Source: Larkinella humicola
Lineage (GTDB): Bacteria > Bacteroidota > Bacteroidia > Cytophagales > Spirosomataceae
Direction of reading: 5' to 3'
NCBI RefSeq assembly: GCF_008727875.1
Contig: NZ_VTWS01000005.1
Span: 496,001-560,000, forward strand
Length of the DNA stretch: 64,000 bases
Numbering within the stretch: position 1 is the first letter of the stretch; each line of letters starts with the position of its first letter. Positions 8,497-16,455 of the stretch are shown piece by piece. Both the position numbers and the translations under genes were made by a program. The notes beneath the pieces were generated by a model, which was not told where the DNA came from, did no database searches, and worked only from the letters and a program-made list of their open reading frames with translations.

Positions 8497-9303
8497 TTAC
8501 AAATTTTTAAGGTAAGCACGCCCACCCAGATAGCGCATCTGGCGGGCAATCTGGCGGGTTCGTTTCTGGGTATAAGCCGACGGTTTTTTGATGGAGAACA
8601 GGCGGGGGTTGGGCAAAACGGCGGCAATGCGGGCAGCCTCGGTTCGTGTCAGGGATTGAGCCGAATGACCATAATACCGCCGGGAAGCGGCCTCGACTCC
8701 GAAGGTCAGCGGGCCGGTTTCGGCCACGTTCAGATACACTTCCAGGATGCGTTCCTTGCCCCAGATCAGTTCGATCAAAAATGTGAAATAGACTTCCAGC
8801 CCTTTGCGCAGGTAGCTGCGGCCATTCCACAGAAAAACATTTTTGGCCACCTGCTGCGAAATCGTGCTGGCACCCCGCGGCCGTTTCCGGTGCTGGTTGT
8901 CTTTGATGGCATCCTGAATTTCGTCGAAATCGAATCCCCAATGGGCTGGAAACGCCTGGTCTTCCGACGCCACGACGGCCAGCGCCACTTCCTTCGAAAT
9001 CGATTCGTAGGGCGTCCAGTTCTTGTAGAGCCTGCTGTCCTGATCCTCGCCCATCGCTTCCAGTTTCCGCGAAATCATCAGGGGCGTAAACGAAACCGGC
9101 AGGTATTTCAGCAGCACCACCCAGCCAAACGAAAGCAGAAAAGACAGCGTGATCAATTTAGCAACCAGCCGAACCGCCCGTTCCAGCCACGGACGCTGAC
9201 GGAGAGAAGCCCCAATGCGCGGGGACTGGCCCGAACGGGAGGAGGCCGAAGAAGGGGTTGACGAGCGCAAACGATTGACTTTAGCGGAACGAAGAGTACT
9301 CAT
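8497..9303 (-). CDS. mtgA: Monofunctional biosynthetic peptidoglycan transglycosylase
   Basis: The 268-residue protein has an N-terminal basic segment, one membrane anchor (about residues 45-65) and a GT51 glycosyltransferase domain. The first catalytic Glu lies in VASEDQAFPAHWGFD; other family motifs are RGASTISQQVAKNVFLW, KERILEVYLNVAE and GVEAASRRYYG. It polymerises lipid II into glycan strands outside the inner membrane. There is no transpeptidase domain and the length fits MtgA. The ATG at 9303 is chosen because the upstream in-frame extension (to 9390) runs through the inverted repeat of the intergenic region. It follows hemW in the same direction. Confidence 0.93.
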   Translation of the reverse strand: MSTLRSAKVNRLRSSTPSSASSRSGQSPRIGASLRQRPWLERAVRLVAKLITLSFLLSFGWVVLLKYLPVSFTPLMISRKLEAMGEDQDSRLYKNWTPYESISKEVALAVVASEDQAFPAHWGFDFDEIQDAIKDNQHRKRPRGASTISQQVAKNVFLWNGRSYLRKGLEVYFTFLIELIWGKERILEVYLNVAETGPLTFGVEAASRRYYGHSAQSLTRTEAARIAAVLPNPRLFSIKKPSAYTQKRTRQIARQMRYLGGRAYLKNL

Positions 9304-9330
9304 TAAACGTAAAAATAGTAAAGAGTAATG

Positions 9331-9415
9331 AGTTATGAGTGAAGAATTAAGAGTTATGAGTTTTAGGTTAGCATACGTCATCCCGCTCATAACTCTTAAT
9401 TCTTCACTCCTAACT
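9331..9415. repeat. Long intergenic inverted repeat A (hemW/mtgA)
   Basis: Arms 9331-9360 and 9386-9415 match at 29 of 30 positions around a 25-base loop. Each arm is made of degenerate words such as GAGTGAAGAATTAAGAG and GAGTTATGAG. The right arm runs into the end of hemW (stop at 9410). Repeats at 60080-60147 and 62686-62748 share the arm sequence. Confidence 0.9.
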
Positions 9416-10549
9416 GATAAAAAGCTCCGAGGCTACGCGGTCGGCAAACAGTTTGCCGGCTTCGGTTAAGGTTAATCGATGGTTCTGGAGCGAGAGCCAG
9501 CCCCGGTTGTATAAACGTTGCAGTTCAGTCCGGCGAAGCGCTTCAAAATCGGTTCCGGCCAGCGCCGTAAGCTCCCGGACATCGCAGCCCCATTTCGTCC
9601 GGATTCCTGTCAGGACATACTCATTTACCTGATCAGCCCGTGACAATTCCTCGACCATTCCCGGAATTTCGCCTTTTTCAATGGCCCGGACATACTGCGC
9701 ATTGTTGGCGACATTATACTGACGGCTGTGGTGGTTGAACGAGTGCGCACTGGGGCCAATGCCCAAGTACGGCCGCCGTTTCCAGTAGCTGCTGTTGTGG
9801 CGGGCTTCCCAACCCGGCCGGGCAAAATTCGAGATTTCGTACTGTTCGTAGCCATGGGCCACCAGCGTTTGCACGAGGATCGTAAACTGGTCGGCGGCAA
9901 ATTCGTCGTCGGCAGCCTGCAACCGGCCTTTTTTCTGCCAATTTCCAAAAACCGTCCCCGGTTCGATGGTCAGACAGTAGGCCGAAATGTGCGGGATGCC
10001 AAACGAAAGCGCTTTCGAAAGATCGTCCTCCCAAACACCGTGTGTTTCGGCGGGAATGCCGTAAATCAGATCAATCGTGAGGTTATCAAAACCGGCTTCC
10101 CGGGCGAATTGCACACATTTTTCGGCTTCGGTGGCCGAATGGGCGCGGTTCATCAGGCGTAAATTCGGCTCATGAAACGACTGAATGCCAATGCTCAACC
10201 GGTTGACATACTGCCGAAAAAGCCGCAACGGAGCCAGCGGGTCTGCCGCCGGTCCCACCAAATCGTCCGGATTGGCTTCGAGCGTAATTTCAGCATCCGG
10301 CGCCACGGTATAAAACCGGTGAATGGTCTCGAAAAGCTGCTGCAATTCGGATTCGTTCAGCAGTGAGGGCGTGCCGCCACCCAGGTAAATGGTCTCCAGC
10401 TGGCGGGTGGGGAGGTAGTCTTTTTGCAGTTCGATTTCCCGGCAAAGTGCCTCGACCAGCACCGTTTTCTGCTTCAGACTGGTGCTAAAATGAAAGTCAC
10501 AGTAGTGACAGGCCTGTTTGCAGAAAGGGATGTGGATGTACAGATGCAT
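9410..10549 (-). CDS. hemW: HemW-like radical SAM protein (heme chaperone, CPO-like)
   Basis: The 379-residue protein begins MHLYIHIPFCKQACHYC, with the radical SAM cluster ligands Cys10, Cys14 and Cys17 in the CX3CX2C spacing of the HemN/HemW family. YLGGGTPSLL, NRLSIGIQSF and the C-terminal HemN_C domain (about 290-370) follow. The ATG at 10549 is chosen over one ten codons upstream because the family starts directly at this first strand. Members with this N-terminus are HemW, thought to bind heme and insert it into respiratory enzymes, rather than oxygen-independent coproporphyrinogen oxidases, which have a longer N-terminal region. It is cytoplasmic or membrane-associated. Confidence 0.9.
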   Translation of the reverse strand: MHLYIHIPFCKQACHYCDFHFSTSLKQKTVLVEALCREIELQKDYLPTRQLETIYLGGGTPSLLNESELQQLFETIHRFYTVAPDAEITLEANPDDLVGPAADPLAPLRLFRQYVNRLSIGIQSFHEPNLRLMNRAHSATEAEKCVQFAREAGFDNLTIDLIYGIPAETHGVWEDDLSKALSFGIPHISAYCLTIEPGTVFGNWQKKGRLQAADDEFAADQFTILVQTLVAHGYEQYEISNFARPGWEARHNSSYWKRRPYLGIGPSAHSFNHHSRQYNVANNAQYVRAIEKGEIPGMVEELSRADQVNEYVLTGIRTKWGCDVRELTALAGTDFEALRRTELQRLYNRGWLSLQNHRLTLTEAGKLFADRVASELFIS

Positions 10550-10628
10550 CGGCGAAACTACAAATCTGAACCGGATCAAGTTCCCCGCGAACGACGGAGC
10601 GAACCCGGTCTGCCGGAAAAGTCTGTCT

Positions 10629-11081
10629 TTAAAGCGTCTTTTCCAGTACTAACGTGGTGTGGCTGTTCGTGCTGGTGACGGTTCCGATAATGTCAAACCC
10701 GTGTCGCAGATTCAGGATGAGCATGTCGCGCCATTGATTGCGGGTGTGGGTCCGAACGGTCTGGTAGCCTTTGGTTTTGCACCAGTCGTGTTGCTGGCGC
10801 ATCAGCTCGCCCGCGATGCCCTGCCGCCGGTAATCCGGGTTTACGCAGCCCAGCCAACTGTAGAAATGGCCCGGTTTACGCTGATATCCCATTTTATAGC
10901 CCACAATCGTTTGATCGTCGGTAGCCACGATCGTCAACAACCGGCGGTTTTTCATTTCCTCAAATTCCTGAAAAAGCTGTTCGGGTGTCTGACCGGTGAA
11001 TACCCGCTGGTGCAATTGAATTATTCCTTGCAGCGTGGTTTCGGGGGGAAAACCGTCGTACATTTCGTAGTGGCATTTCAT
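10629..11081 (-). CDS. GNAT family N-acetyltransferase
   Basis: The 150-residue protein carries the GNAT fold: strand beta4 in HFYSWLGCVNPDYR, the acetyl-CoA pyrophosphate loop RRQGIAGELM (Q/RxxGxG/A type, about residues 89-98), and an aromatic C-terminal strand. It would transfer an acetyl group from acetyl-CoA to an amine on a small molecule or protein. The motif YQTVRTHTRNQWRDMLILN matches many small single-domain bacterial acetyltransferases with unknown substrate. It lies 79 bases upstream of hemW, in the same direction, and downstream of the small Cys-rich gene. Confidence 0.85.
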   Translation of the reverse strand: MKCHYEMYDGFPPETTLQGIIQLHQRVFTGQTPEQLFQEFEEMKNRRLLTIVATDDQTIVGYKMGYQRKPGHFYSWLGCVNPDYRRQGIAGELMRQQHDWCKTKGYQTVRTHTRNQWRDMLILNLRHGFDIIGTVTSTNSHTTLVLEKTL

Positions 11082-11158
11082 GCCACAAAGTTGGCAGAAA
11101 TACCGCTCATCTTTTTACGATACGGCTAAAAAAGAAGAAGGTATCTTGGAAGAAACTT

Positions 11159-11323
11159 TTACTTTTCGGGGCACTTTTTGCAGTGATTCCCTTTCTTTTT
11201 CCATTTTTTGCAGCACTTTTTAAACACACAGTCCGCTTCCCCCAGAAAAGGGTTAGCACCAAACGCTTTGGCGTTTTCGGCTGCAAAAGAGAATTCAAAC
11301 GATTTTTCGGTCAATTCATTCAT
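11159..11323 (-). CDS. Small Cys/Lys-rich protein (54 aa), unknown function
   Basis: Starting at the ATG at 11323, the product is 54 residues: an acidic/hydrophobic N-terminal half (MNELTEKSFEFSFAAENA) and a basic C-terminal half with five cysteines (CVFKKCCKKWKKKGNHCKKC). The cysteine spacing could bind a metal or an Fe-S cluster, and the lysines could bind nucleic acid. A near-perfect Bacteroidota promoter lies just upstream (11345-11376), placing the transcript start about 15-20 bases before this ATG, so a longer TTG-initiated version is unlikely. A frame on the same strand at 11107-11298 is a shadow. I believe similar short proteins occur in Cytophagales but cannot name a family. Confidence 0.65.
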   Translation of the reverse strand: MNELTEKSFEFSFAAENAKAFGANPFLGEADCVFKKCCKKWKKKGNHCKKCPEK

Positions 11324-11344
11324 GGCGCTTTCAACATTGCGCAA

Positions 11345-11376
11345 CAAAAGTATTACTTATTTAGAATAAGTACAAA
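11345..11376 (-). promoter_or_regulatory. Bacteroidota-type promoter for the 54-aa Cys-rich gene
   Basis: On the minus strand TTTG (plus-strand complement at 11373-11376) and TACTTTTG (11345-11352) are separated by exactly 20 bases, matching the TTTG-N19/21-TAnnTTTG consensus of the Bacteroidota primary sigma factor. The expected start of transcription is near 11340, 15-20 bases before the ATG at 11323. Confidence 0.7.
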
Positions 11377-11428
11377 TATTGTTTTTAAACGGGACATAAA
11401 TCACCACTCCTATTAATTGAAATTTTCC

Positions 11429-11842
11429 ATGAAAGAGGCATCCGCTCGTGTATCCCGCCTTCGCCCCTATGCGCCCTTCCTGCTCCGGCTGGCGTTCGGC
11501 TATCAACTCATCGACGCGGCCGGGCATACGGCCTTGCATCCCGCCGAAGGAATTCCAGGGTATGCCGACTGGCTGAAAAGTCTGGGATTTCCGTTGCCGC
11601 TGGTCGGGGCAACGCTGTCGGCCTATGCCGAGTTTTTGGGAGCGATTCTGATGATTGCCGGACTCTGGACGCGCTGGGCGGCTTTTTTCCTGCTGATCAA
11701 CTTTGTGCTGGCGGTTTTGGTGGGGCATGTGGCCATTCAGGATACGTACAAAAACACCATGCCAGCCCTTAATTTGGTGGCAATGAGTGTCTTTCTGCTC
11801 CTGAATGGCCCCGGAAAACCGTCGGTCGATGAGGGACTTTAA
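11429..11842 (+). CDS. DoxX family membrane protein
   Basis: The 137-residue protein has four predicted membrane helices (about residues 15-35, 52-75, 80-100 and 105-125), the DoxX arrangement. RLAFGYQLIDAAGHTA at the start of the first helix resembles the family pattern of a Gly- and His-containing first helix. Members are linked to quinol oxidation or to redox stress in various bacteria, but most, including this one, have no defined activity. The ATG at 11429 is preferred over a TTG 12 bases upstream. It ends in a 4-base overlap with the convergent PhzF-type gene. Confidence 0.85.
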   Translation: MKEASARVSRLRPYAPFLLRLAFGYQLIDAAGHTALHPAEGIPGYADWLKSLGFPLPLVGATLSAYAEFLGAILMIAGLWTRWAAFFLLINFVLAVLVGHVAIQDTYKNTMPALNLVAMSVFLLLNGPGKPSVDEGL

Positions 11843-12651
11843 AGTTCGAATTCGCCCGTCAGGTAGAGTTTCACCTGTCCGGCAATTTCAACGCGATCCT
11901 CCAGTAATTTACACCGCAGAAAACCACCCCGTTTGGAAATCTGGCGGGCCGTCAGCTCCGTTTTACCGAGCTTTTCGGCCCAATACGGAATGAGGGTCGT
12001 ATGCGCCGAACCCGTCACCGGATCTTCGTCAATGCCGGACTGCGGACCAAAAAACCGGGAAACAAAGTCGATGGGGCCGTTTTCGGTTGCATTTCCGGGT
12101 GCCGTTACGATCACCCCGCGCGCCGGAATGGTTGCCAGTTCGCGGAAGTCGGGCTGCATGTCCAGAATCTGCTGCTCGTTCTCGAAAACAATCAGGTAAT
12201 CCGTTTTCCCTTTCAACACTTCCACCGGTTTGATACCGCCCAGACTCGTTTCCAGGGCCGGTGGCTGAATGGCGATGTGCGTGCTGTCGGTCGGAAAATC
12301 CAGCACGAGCCAGTCGTCTTCGCGCCGAACCCGCAGCAATCCGCTGCGTGAATCGAACGCAATGGCATCGCCTTCGGCCGTTTTTTCCAGGAAAAACACC
12401 ACGTAGGCCGACGCCAGCGTGGCATGACCACACAGGTCGACTTCTACCGTGGGCGTAAACCAGCGAATGTGATAAAAACCGTTTTCCTGATCGGTCGGCA
12501 CGTAAAAAGCCGTTTCGGCCAGGTTGTTTTCTGCCGCAATGGCCTGCATGGTTTCGTCGGGTAGCCATTCCGTCAGCGGGCAGACCGCAGCCGGGTTTCC
12601 GCCAAAAAGCTGGTCGGTAAACGCATCAAGTTGATAAAGGCGGATAGGCAT
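11839..12651 (-). CDS. PhzF family isomerase-like protein
   Basis: The 270-residue protein has the family markers: start DAFTDQLFGGNPAAVCPL, the catalytic glutamate in NNLAETAFYV (about residue 45), DLCGHATLASAYV in the first half and EDPVTGSAHTTLIPYW in the second. The fold is two diaminopimelate-epimerase-like halves. PhzF in pseudomonads isomerises a phenazine precursor, but most homologues sit outside phenazine pathways and their substrate is unknown; no phenazine genes are nearby. Predicted cytoplasmic. The stop overlaps that of the DoxX gene, and the HAD hydrolase gene lies 15 bases upstream in the same direction. Confidence 0.92.
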   Translation of the reverse strand: MPIRLYQLDAFTDQLFGGNPAAVCPLTEWLPDETMQAIAAENNLAETAFYVPTDQENGFYHIRWFTPTVEVDLCGHATLASAYVVFFLEKTAEGDAIAFDSRSGLLRVRREDDWLVLDFPTDSTHIAIQPPALETSLGGIKPVEVLKGKTDYLIVFENEQQILDMQPDFRELATIPARGVIVTAPGNATENGPIDFVSRFFGPQSGIDEDPVTGSAHTTLIPYWAEKLGKTELTARQISKRGGFLRCKLLEDRVEIAGQVKLYLTGEFEL

Positions 12652-12666
12652 AGTGGGTTTAGGTTT

Positions 12667-13353
12667 TCAGCGGGTTATTTGTGTGATTGACAATTGATTT
12701 TCCAGTTCCCGCAATTGGGACAGGGTAAACGCCGTCAACGACGGAATTTTTAGCGTAGCCAGGTCGAACTTCGGGTCATCGAATTCATAATCGGCGGGTA
12801 CCGAAACCGTCAGCATTTCAGCCGCGTGAGCCGATTTCAGGCCATTTCCGGAATCTTCAAACGCAATACACCGGTGAGGCTCAACGCCGAGTTTACGGGC
12901 CGTTCCCAGATAAACATCCGGGTGCGGTTTGTTGCGTTTTTCCAGGGTGGCCGAATGCCAGAGGGTGAAATACGACCGGATGTTCAGCCGGTCCAGCACG
13001 ACTTCAATCAGGTGCATGGGCGATGCCGACGCAATCGCCATCGGAATGCCCTGCTGCCGAAACAACTCCAGAATGGCCGGAACGCCCGGCATCGGCCCCG
13101 CGCGTTTTCCAATCTGATCGTAGGCACCCTGAATAATATCGGCATTCACCTCCTCCACGCTCCGGTTGTGCCAGGGGTATTTTTCGTACCAATACCGCAC
13201 CACGGTGTCGGTGGGCAAACCGGTAGTCCGTTTACACATCTCGTCGTCCATTTCCAGACCGACTGTACGAAATACCTCAATCTCTACTTCCCGCCAGAAC
13301 GGCTCCGAATCGACCAGAAGGCCGTCCATGTCAAATATTGCTGCCTGAATCAT
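12667..13353 (-). CDS. HAD family phosphatase (subfamily IA, YniC/beta-PGM-like)
   Basis: The 228-residue protein has the four HAD motifs: FDMDGLLVDSEPFW (nucleophile Asp8, acid/base Asp10), SASPMHL with the motif II Ser, the motif III lysine near KPHPDVYLGTARKLG, and ECIAFEDSGNG-type motif IV reading CIAFEDSGNG. A helical cap domain lies between residues 15 and 80. The pattern fits sugar phosphatases such as E. coli YniC (2-deoxyglucose-6-phosphatase) or beta-phosphoglucomutases, so a hexose phosphate is the likely substrate. It is 15 bases upstream of the PhzF-type gene, likely in one transcript. Confidence 0.9.
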   Translation of the reverse strand: MIQAAIFDMDGLLVDSEPFWREVEIEVFRTVGLEMDDEMCKRTTGLPTDTVVRYWYEKYPWHNRSVEEVNADIIQGAYDQIGKRAGPMPGVPAILELFRQQGIPMAIASASPMHLIEVVLDRLNIRSYFTLWHSATLEKRNKPHPDVYLGTARKLGVEPHRCIAFEDSGNGLKSAHAAEMLTVSVPADYEFDDPKFDLATLKIPSLTAFTLSQLRELENQLSITQITR

Positions 13354-13368
13354 TCGTTTTTCGGTATT

Positions 13369-13452
13369 CGGTTTACGGTTTTTGGTTTACGGTTGCTGAC
13401 GCGTGTTACAAATAGCATGCGTGAGCAACCGTAAACCAAAAATCGTGAACCG
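13369..13452. repeat. Long intergenic inverted repeat D (YciI/HAD genes)
   Basis: Arms 13369-13405 and 13416-13452 (37 bases each, about 33 matching) enclose a 10-base loop. Each arm contains the word GGTTTACGG twice. This is the longest-armed repeat of the set and fills the gap between two co-directional minus-strand genes. Confidence 0.9.
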
Positions 13453-13461
13453 TACATTTTC

Positions 13462-13749
13462 TTATACATCCGCCTGCTTAAACGGCTTGATGTCAATTCG
13501 TTCCCAAACTTTTCCTGAAATATACACCTCGTTCTGCAACCAGTCGTTCAATTGGTCTTCCGTATCAAAATCGAGCAACATCATGGAGCCAATCATCTTG
13601 CCGTCGGGGTCGAGCAATGCACCACCGAGCACAAAGTGCCCGTCGGCTTTCAATTGACGCGCGCCATCGAAGTGGTTCGGGCGAACGGCCAGACGCCGGT
13701 CCATGGCCTGATCGTCGGTATAATCGTAAGCGTGAATAACGTACCGCAT
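13462..13749 (-). CDS. YciI-like protein
   Basis: The 95-residue protein fits the YciI family (dimeric alpha-beta fold related to muconolactone isomerase): MRYVIHAYDYTD, RLAVRPNHFDGARQL with the conserved His, GHFVLGGALLDPDGKMIGSMM and a closing segment rich in aromatic residues. The conserved His/Asp pair suggests an enzyme or binding role that has not been settled for the family. Its ATG is 133 bases from the divergent S9 peptidase start, and the long inverted repeat D separates it from the HAD gene downstream. Confidence 0.87.
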   Translation of the reverse strand: MRYVIHAYDYTDDQAMDRRLAVRPNHFDGARQLKADGHFVLGGALLDPDGKMIGSMMLLDFDTEDQLNDWLQNEVYISGKVWERIDIKPFKQADV

Positions 13750-13882
13750 CCTTTTTCAATACTATACCAAAAAATAACACCAAAGTTGGAGGTTCCAACG
13801 CTTGTTTTTGTCCAAATCTAAGCCTTTTCCCTTTTTCTCGCTAATTTCATTGTTTAAAAGCGTACTAGCCTCTTATTCATCA

Positions 13883-16354
13883 ATGAAACAACTGCTCATC
13901 GGATTGGGTTGTCTGCTGATTGTCAGGGCAACAGCCCAAACGCCGACCTCAAGCCCACCCCCGCTCACCGTCGAAAAAATCATGCAGGATCCAAAGGGCT
14001 GGATCGGAACGTCGCCATCGGGGGTTTTCTGGGCGGAAGATTCCAAAACGATTTATTTCAACTGGAACCCGACGAAAGCCAAAGGGGATTCGCTGTATAA
14101 AATACCCCTCACCGGCGACCGAAAACCCGTCAAAGTGGCCGCTGCGGAACGGCAAAAACTACCTCCCGCTACCGGCGGAACCTACAACCGCGCCCGCACC
14201 CTGAAACTCTACGAAAAAGACGGCGACCTGTTTCTGCTCGACTGCAAACCGGGCAAAACCAGCGGGCAAACCGTCCGGCAACTGACCAATACCGTTGAGC
14301 GGGAAAGCAATCCATCGTTCAGTGGCGATGAGCAAAAAGTGGTTTTTGCCCGGTCGAACAATCTCTTCACGGTTTCGCTGGCAACCGGCGAATGGACGCA
14401 GGTCACGAACCTTGACCCCGGCACCAAAAAACCGGACCCCAAGACCAACGATCAGGAAACCTGGCTCAAACGCGACCAACTGGCGCTGTTCGATGTGCTA
14501 AAAGAACGGAAAGCGAAGAAGGACGAGGGCGAGAAAATTACGAAAGCCGGGCAACCCAAACGTCCGAAGCAGTTCTATACCGAAGGAAAAACCGTTCAGA
14601 ATCAGCGACTCAGCCCCGACGGCCGGTTTGTGACGTTCTCACTGCAAAAGTCAGCACAGGGAGCCAAAACCGCCATTGTGCCGAGCTACGTAACGGAATC
14701 CGGTTTTACGGAAGACCTCACCGCCCGCACCAAAGTCGGCGCCCCATTGGCCAGTTCCGAGTTTTACGTGTATGATATTCAGCGGGATACGATTCAGGCG
14801 GTTTCGACCAAATCGATTCCGGGGATTACGGATTCGCCGGATTATGCCAAAACCGTTCCGTCGCCGGCATCCGTTCCCGATGGCAACCGGCGCGGTCCAT
14901 CGGCCGCCGAAGTGACCACCGACACGATCAAAAAGACGAAAAAACTGGCGGATCGCAGCGTGACGATCAGTGGGCCAATCTGGTCGGAAGACGGCAAATA
15001 CGCCGTGGTGATCATCCGCGCCTTCGACAACAAAGACCGCTGGATCATGCGGCTCGACCCTGCCACCCGGCAGTTGAAACTCCTCGACCGTCAGCGCGAC
15101 GAAGCGTGGGTCAGCGGTTTTGGCCCTCTGACGGGCATGACCGGTTTTCTGGCGGATAATCAGACCTTCTATTTCCCTTCCGAAGCCGACGGTTATTCCC
15201 ACCTCTACACGGTCAATGTGGAAACGGGCGAGAAAAAGCAGTTGACAAAGGGGAAATTCGAGGTGCAGCAGATCCAATTGTCGAACGACAAGAAATTCTT
15301 TTACCTGACCACCAATGAGCTTCATCCCGGCGAGCAGCATTTTTACCGGATGGCCGTCGACGGTGGAGAACGCGTGAAACTGACCACGATGACTGGTGCC
15401 AACGACGTGACGCTTTCGCCCGATGAAACCCAACTGGCCATTCGCTACTCTTACAGCAACAAACCGTGGGAGTTGTTTTTAGTGAAAAACGAACTAGTAA
15501 GCGTAAACAAAGGGAAGCAAAAACTGTCCCCTGCACCAACGCCGGTTCAGCTTACGATGTCACTAACCCCTGAATTTCAGGCGTATTCCTGGCGTGATCC
15601 GGCCATCGTAACCATTCCGGCCCGCGATGGACAAACCATTTACGGACGGCTGTACAAACCCGCCAAACCCAATGGAAAAGCCGTGGTATTTGTGCATGGC
15701 GCGGGCTATCTGCAAAATGCGCACAAGTGGTGGAGCCAGTATTTTCGGGAATACATGTTCCATAACTTACTGGCCGACAAGGGCTACACGGTGTTGGACA
15801 TCGACTACCGCGCCAGTGCGGGCTACGGTCGCGACTGGCGGACGGGCATCTACCGGCACATGGGCGGCAAGGATTTAACGGACAACGTCGATGCGGCCCA
15901 GTGGCTCGTCAAAACCCAGGGCGTGGATGCCAAACGGATCGGTTTGTACGGCGGTTCGTACGGCGGTTTTATCACCCTTATGGCCATGTTCACGACGCCC
16001 GACGTGTTTGCGGCCGGAGCCGCCCTGCGGCCCGTGACCGACTGGGCGGCCTACAACCACGGCTACACGGCCAACATTCTGAACGAACCGTTTAGCGACA
16101 CGCTGGCCTACCGCCGGAGTTCGCCCATCTATTTTGCCAACGGCCTGAAAGGGCATCTGCTCATTTGCCACGGCATGGTCGACGTAAACGTTCATTACCA
16201 GGATGTTGTCCGGCTCACCCAGCGACTGATCGAGCTTCGGAAAGAAAACTGGGAAGTGGCGTCCTATCCCGTTGAAGACCACGCGTTTGTGGAACCCACC
16301 AGTTGGATGGACGAGTACAAGCGCATCCTGAAATTATTTGAGGAACGGCTTTAA
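13883..16354 (+). CDS. S9 family serine peptidase (prolyl oligopeptidase/DPP-IV type), secreted
   Basis: From the ATG at 13883 the protein is 823 residues and opens with a signal peptide (MKQLLIGLGCLLIVRATAQ); an in-frame start 27 codons upstream would spoil it. An N-terminal beta-propeller (about 40-570) is followed by an alpha/beta hydrolase domain with nucleophile Ser in LYGGSYGGF, Asp in GMVDVNVHYQD and His in VEDHAF. Enzymes of this kind remove dipeptides or cut short peptides in the periplasm. The YGR-rich segment DYRASAGYGRDWR before the nucleophile is typical of DPP-IV and acylaminoacyl-peptidases. A strong hairpin terminator follows at 16396. Confidence 0.93.
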   Translation: MKQLLIGLGCLLIVRATAQTPTSSPPPLTVEKIMQDPKGWIGTSPSGVFWAEDSKTIYFNWNPTKAKGDSLYKIPLTGDRKPVKVAAAERQKLPPATGGTYNRARTLKLYEKDGDLFLLDCKPGKTSGQTVRQLTNTVERESNPSFSGDEQKVVFARSNNLFTVSLATGEWTQVTNLDPGTKKPDPKTNDQETWLKRDQLALFDVLKERKAKKDEGEKITKAGQPKRPKQFYTEGKTVQNQRLSPDGRFVTFSLQKSAQGAKTAIVPSYVTESGFTEDLTARTKVGAPLASSEFYVYDIQRDTIQAVSTKSIPGITDSPDYAKTVPSPASVPDGNRRGPSAAEVTTDTIKKTKKLADRSVTISGPIWSEDGKYAVVIIRAFDNKDRWIMRLDPATRQLKLLDRQRDEAWVSGFGPLTGMTGFLADNQTFYFPSEADGYSHLYTVNVETGEKKQLTKGKFEVQQIQLSNDKKFFYLTTNELHPGEQHFYRMAVDGGERVKLTTMTGANDVTLSPDETQLAIRYSYSNKPWELFLVKNELVSVNKGKQKLSPAPTPVQLTMSLTPEFQAYSWRDPAIVTIPARDGQTIYGRLYKPAKPNGKAVVFVHGAGYLQNAHKWWSQYFREYMFHNLLADKGYTVLDIDYRASAGYGRDWRTGIYRHMGGKDLTDNVDAAQWLVKTQGVDAKRIGLYGGSYGGFITLMAMFTTPDVFAAGAALRPVTDWAAYNHGYTANILNEPFSDTLAYRRSSPIYFANGLKGHLLICHGMVDVNVHYQDVVRLTQRLIELRKENWEVASYPVEDHAFVEPTSWMDEYKRILKLFEERL

Positions 16355-16395
16355 CCGACACGAACTAAGCGCTTTGGAGCGTTGTTGTCAAAACA

Positions 16396-16427
16396 GGCGT
16401 TTTCTGATTCCGGAAAACGCCCTTTTT
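16396..16427 (+). terminator. Rho-independent terminator after the S9 peptidase gene
   Basis: A nine-base stem (GGCGTTTTC at 16396-16404 with its complement at 16413-16421) and an 8-base loop are followed by CTTTTT. It lies 41 bases after the stop. Confidence 0.8.
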
Positions 16428-16455
16428 CTACCCCTTTACGACCCAACTCATTCGT

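Noticed and set aside
11107-11298. 63-aa minus-strand frame overlapping the Cys-rich gene
   Set aside because: It is in another frame on the same strand and lacks a promoter-start relation; the 54-aa frame fits the promoter better.
14651-15433. 260-aa minus-strand frame
   Set aside because: Shadow of the S9 peptidase propeller; composition unlike a real protein here.
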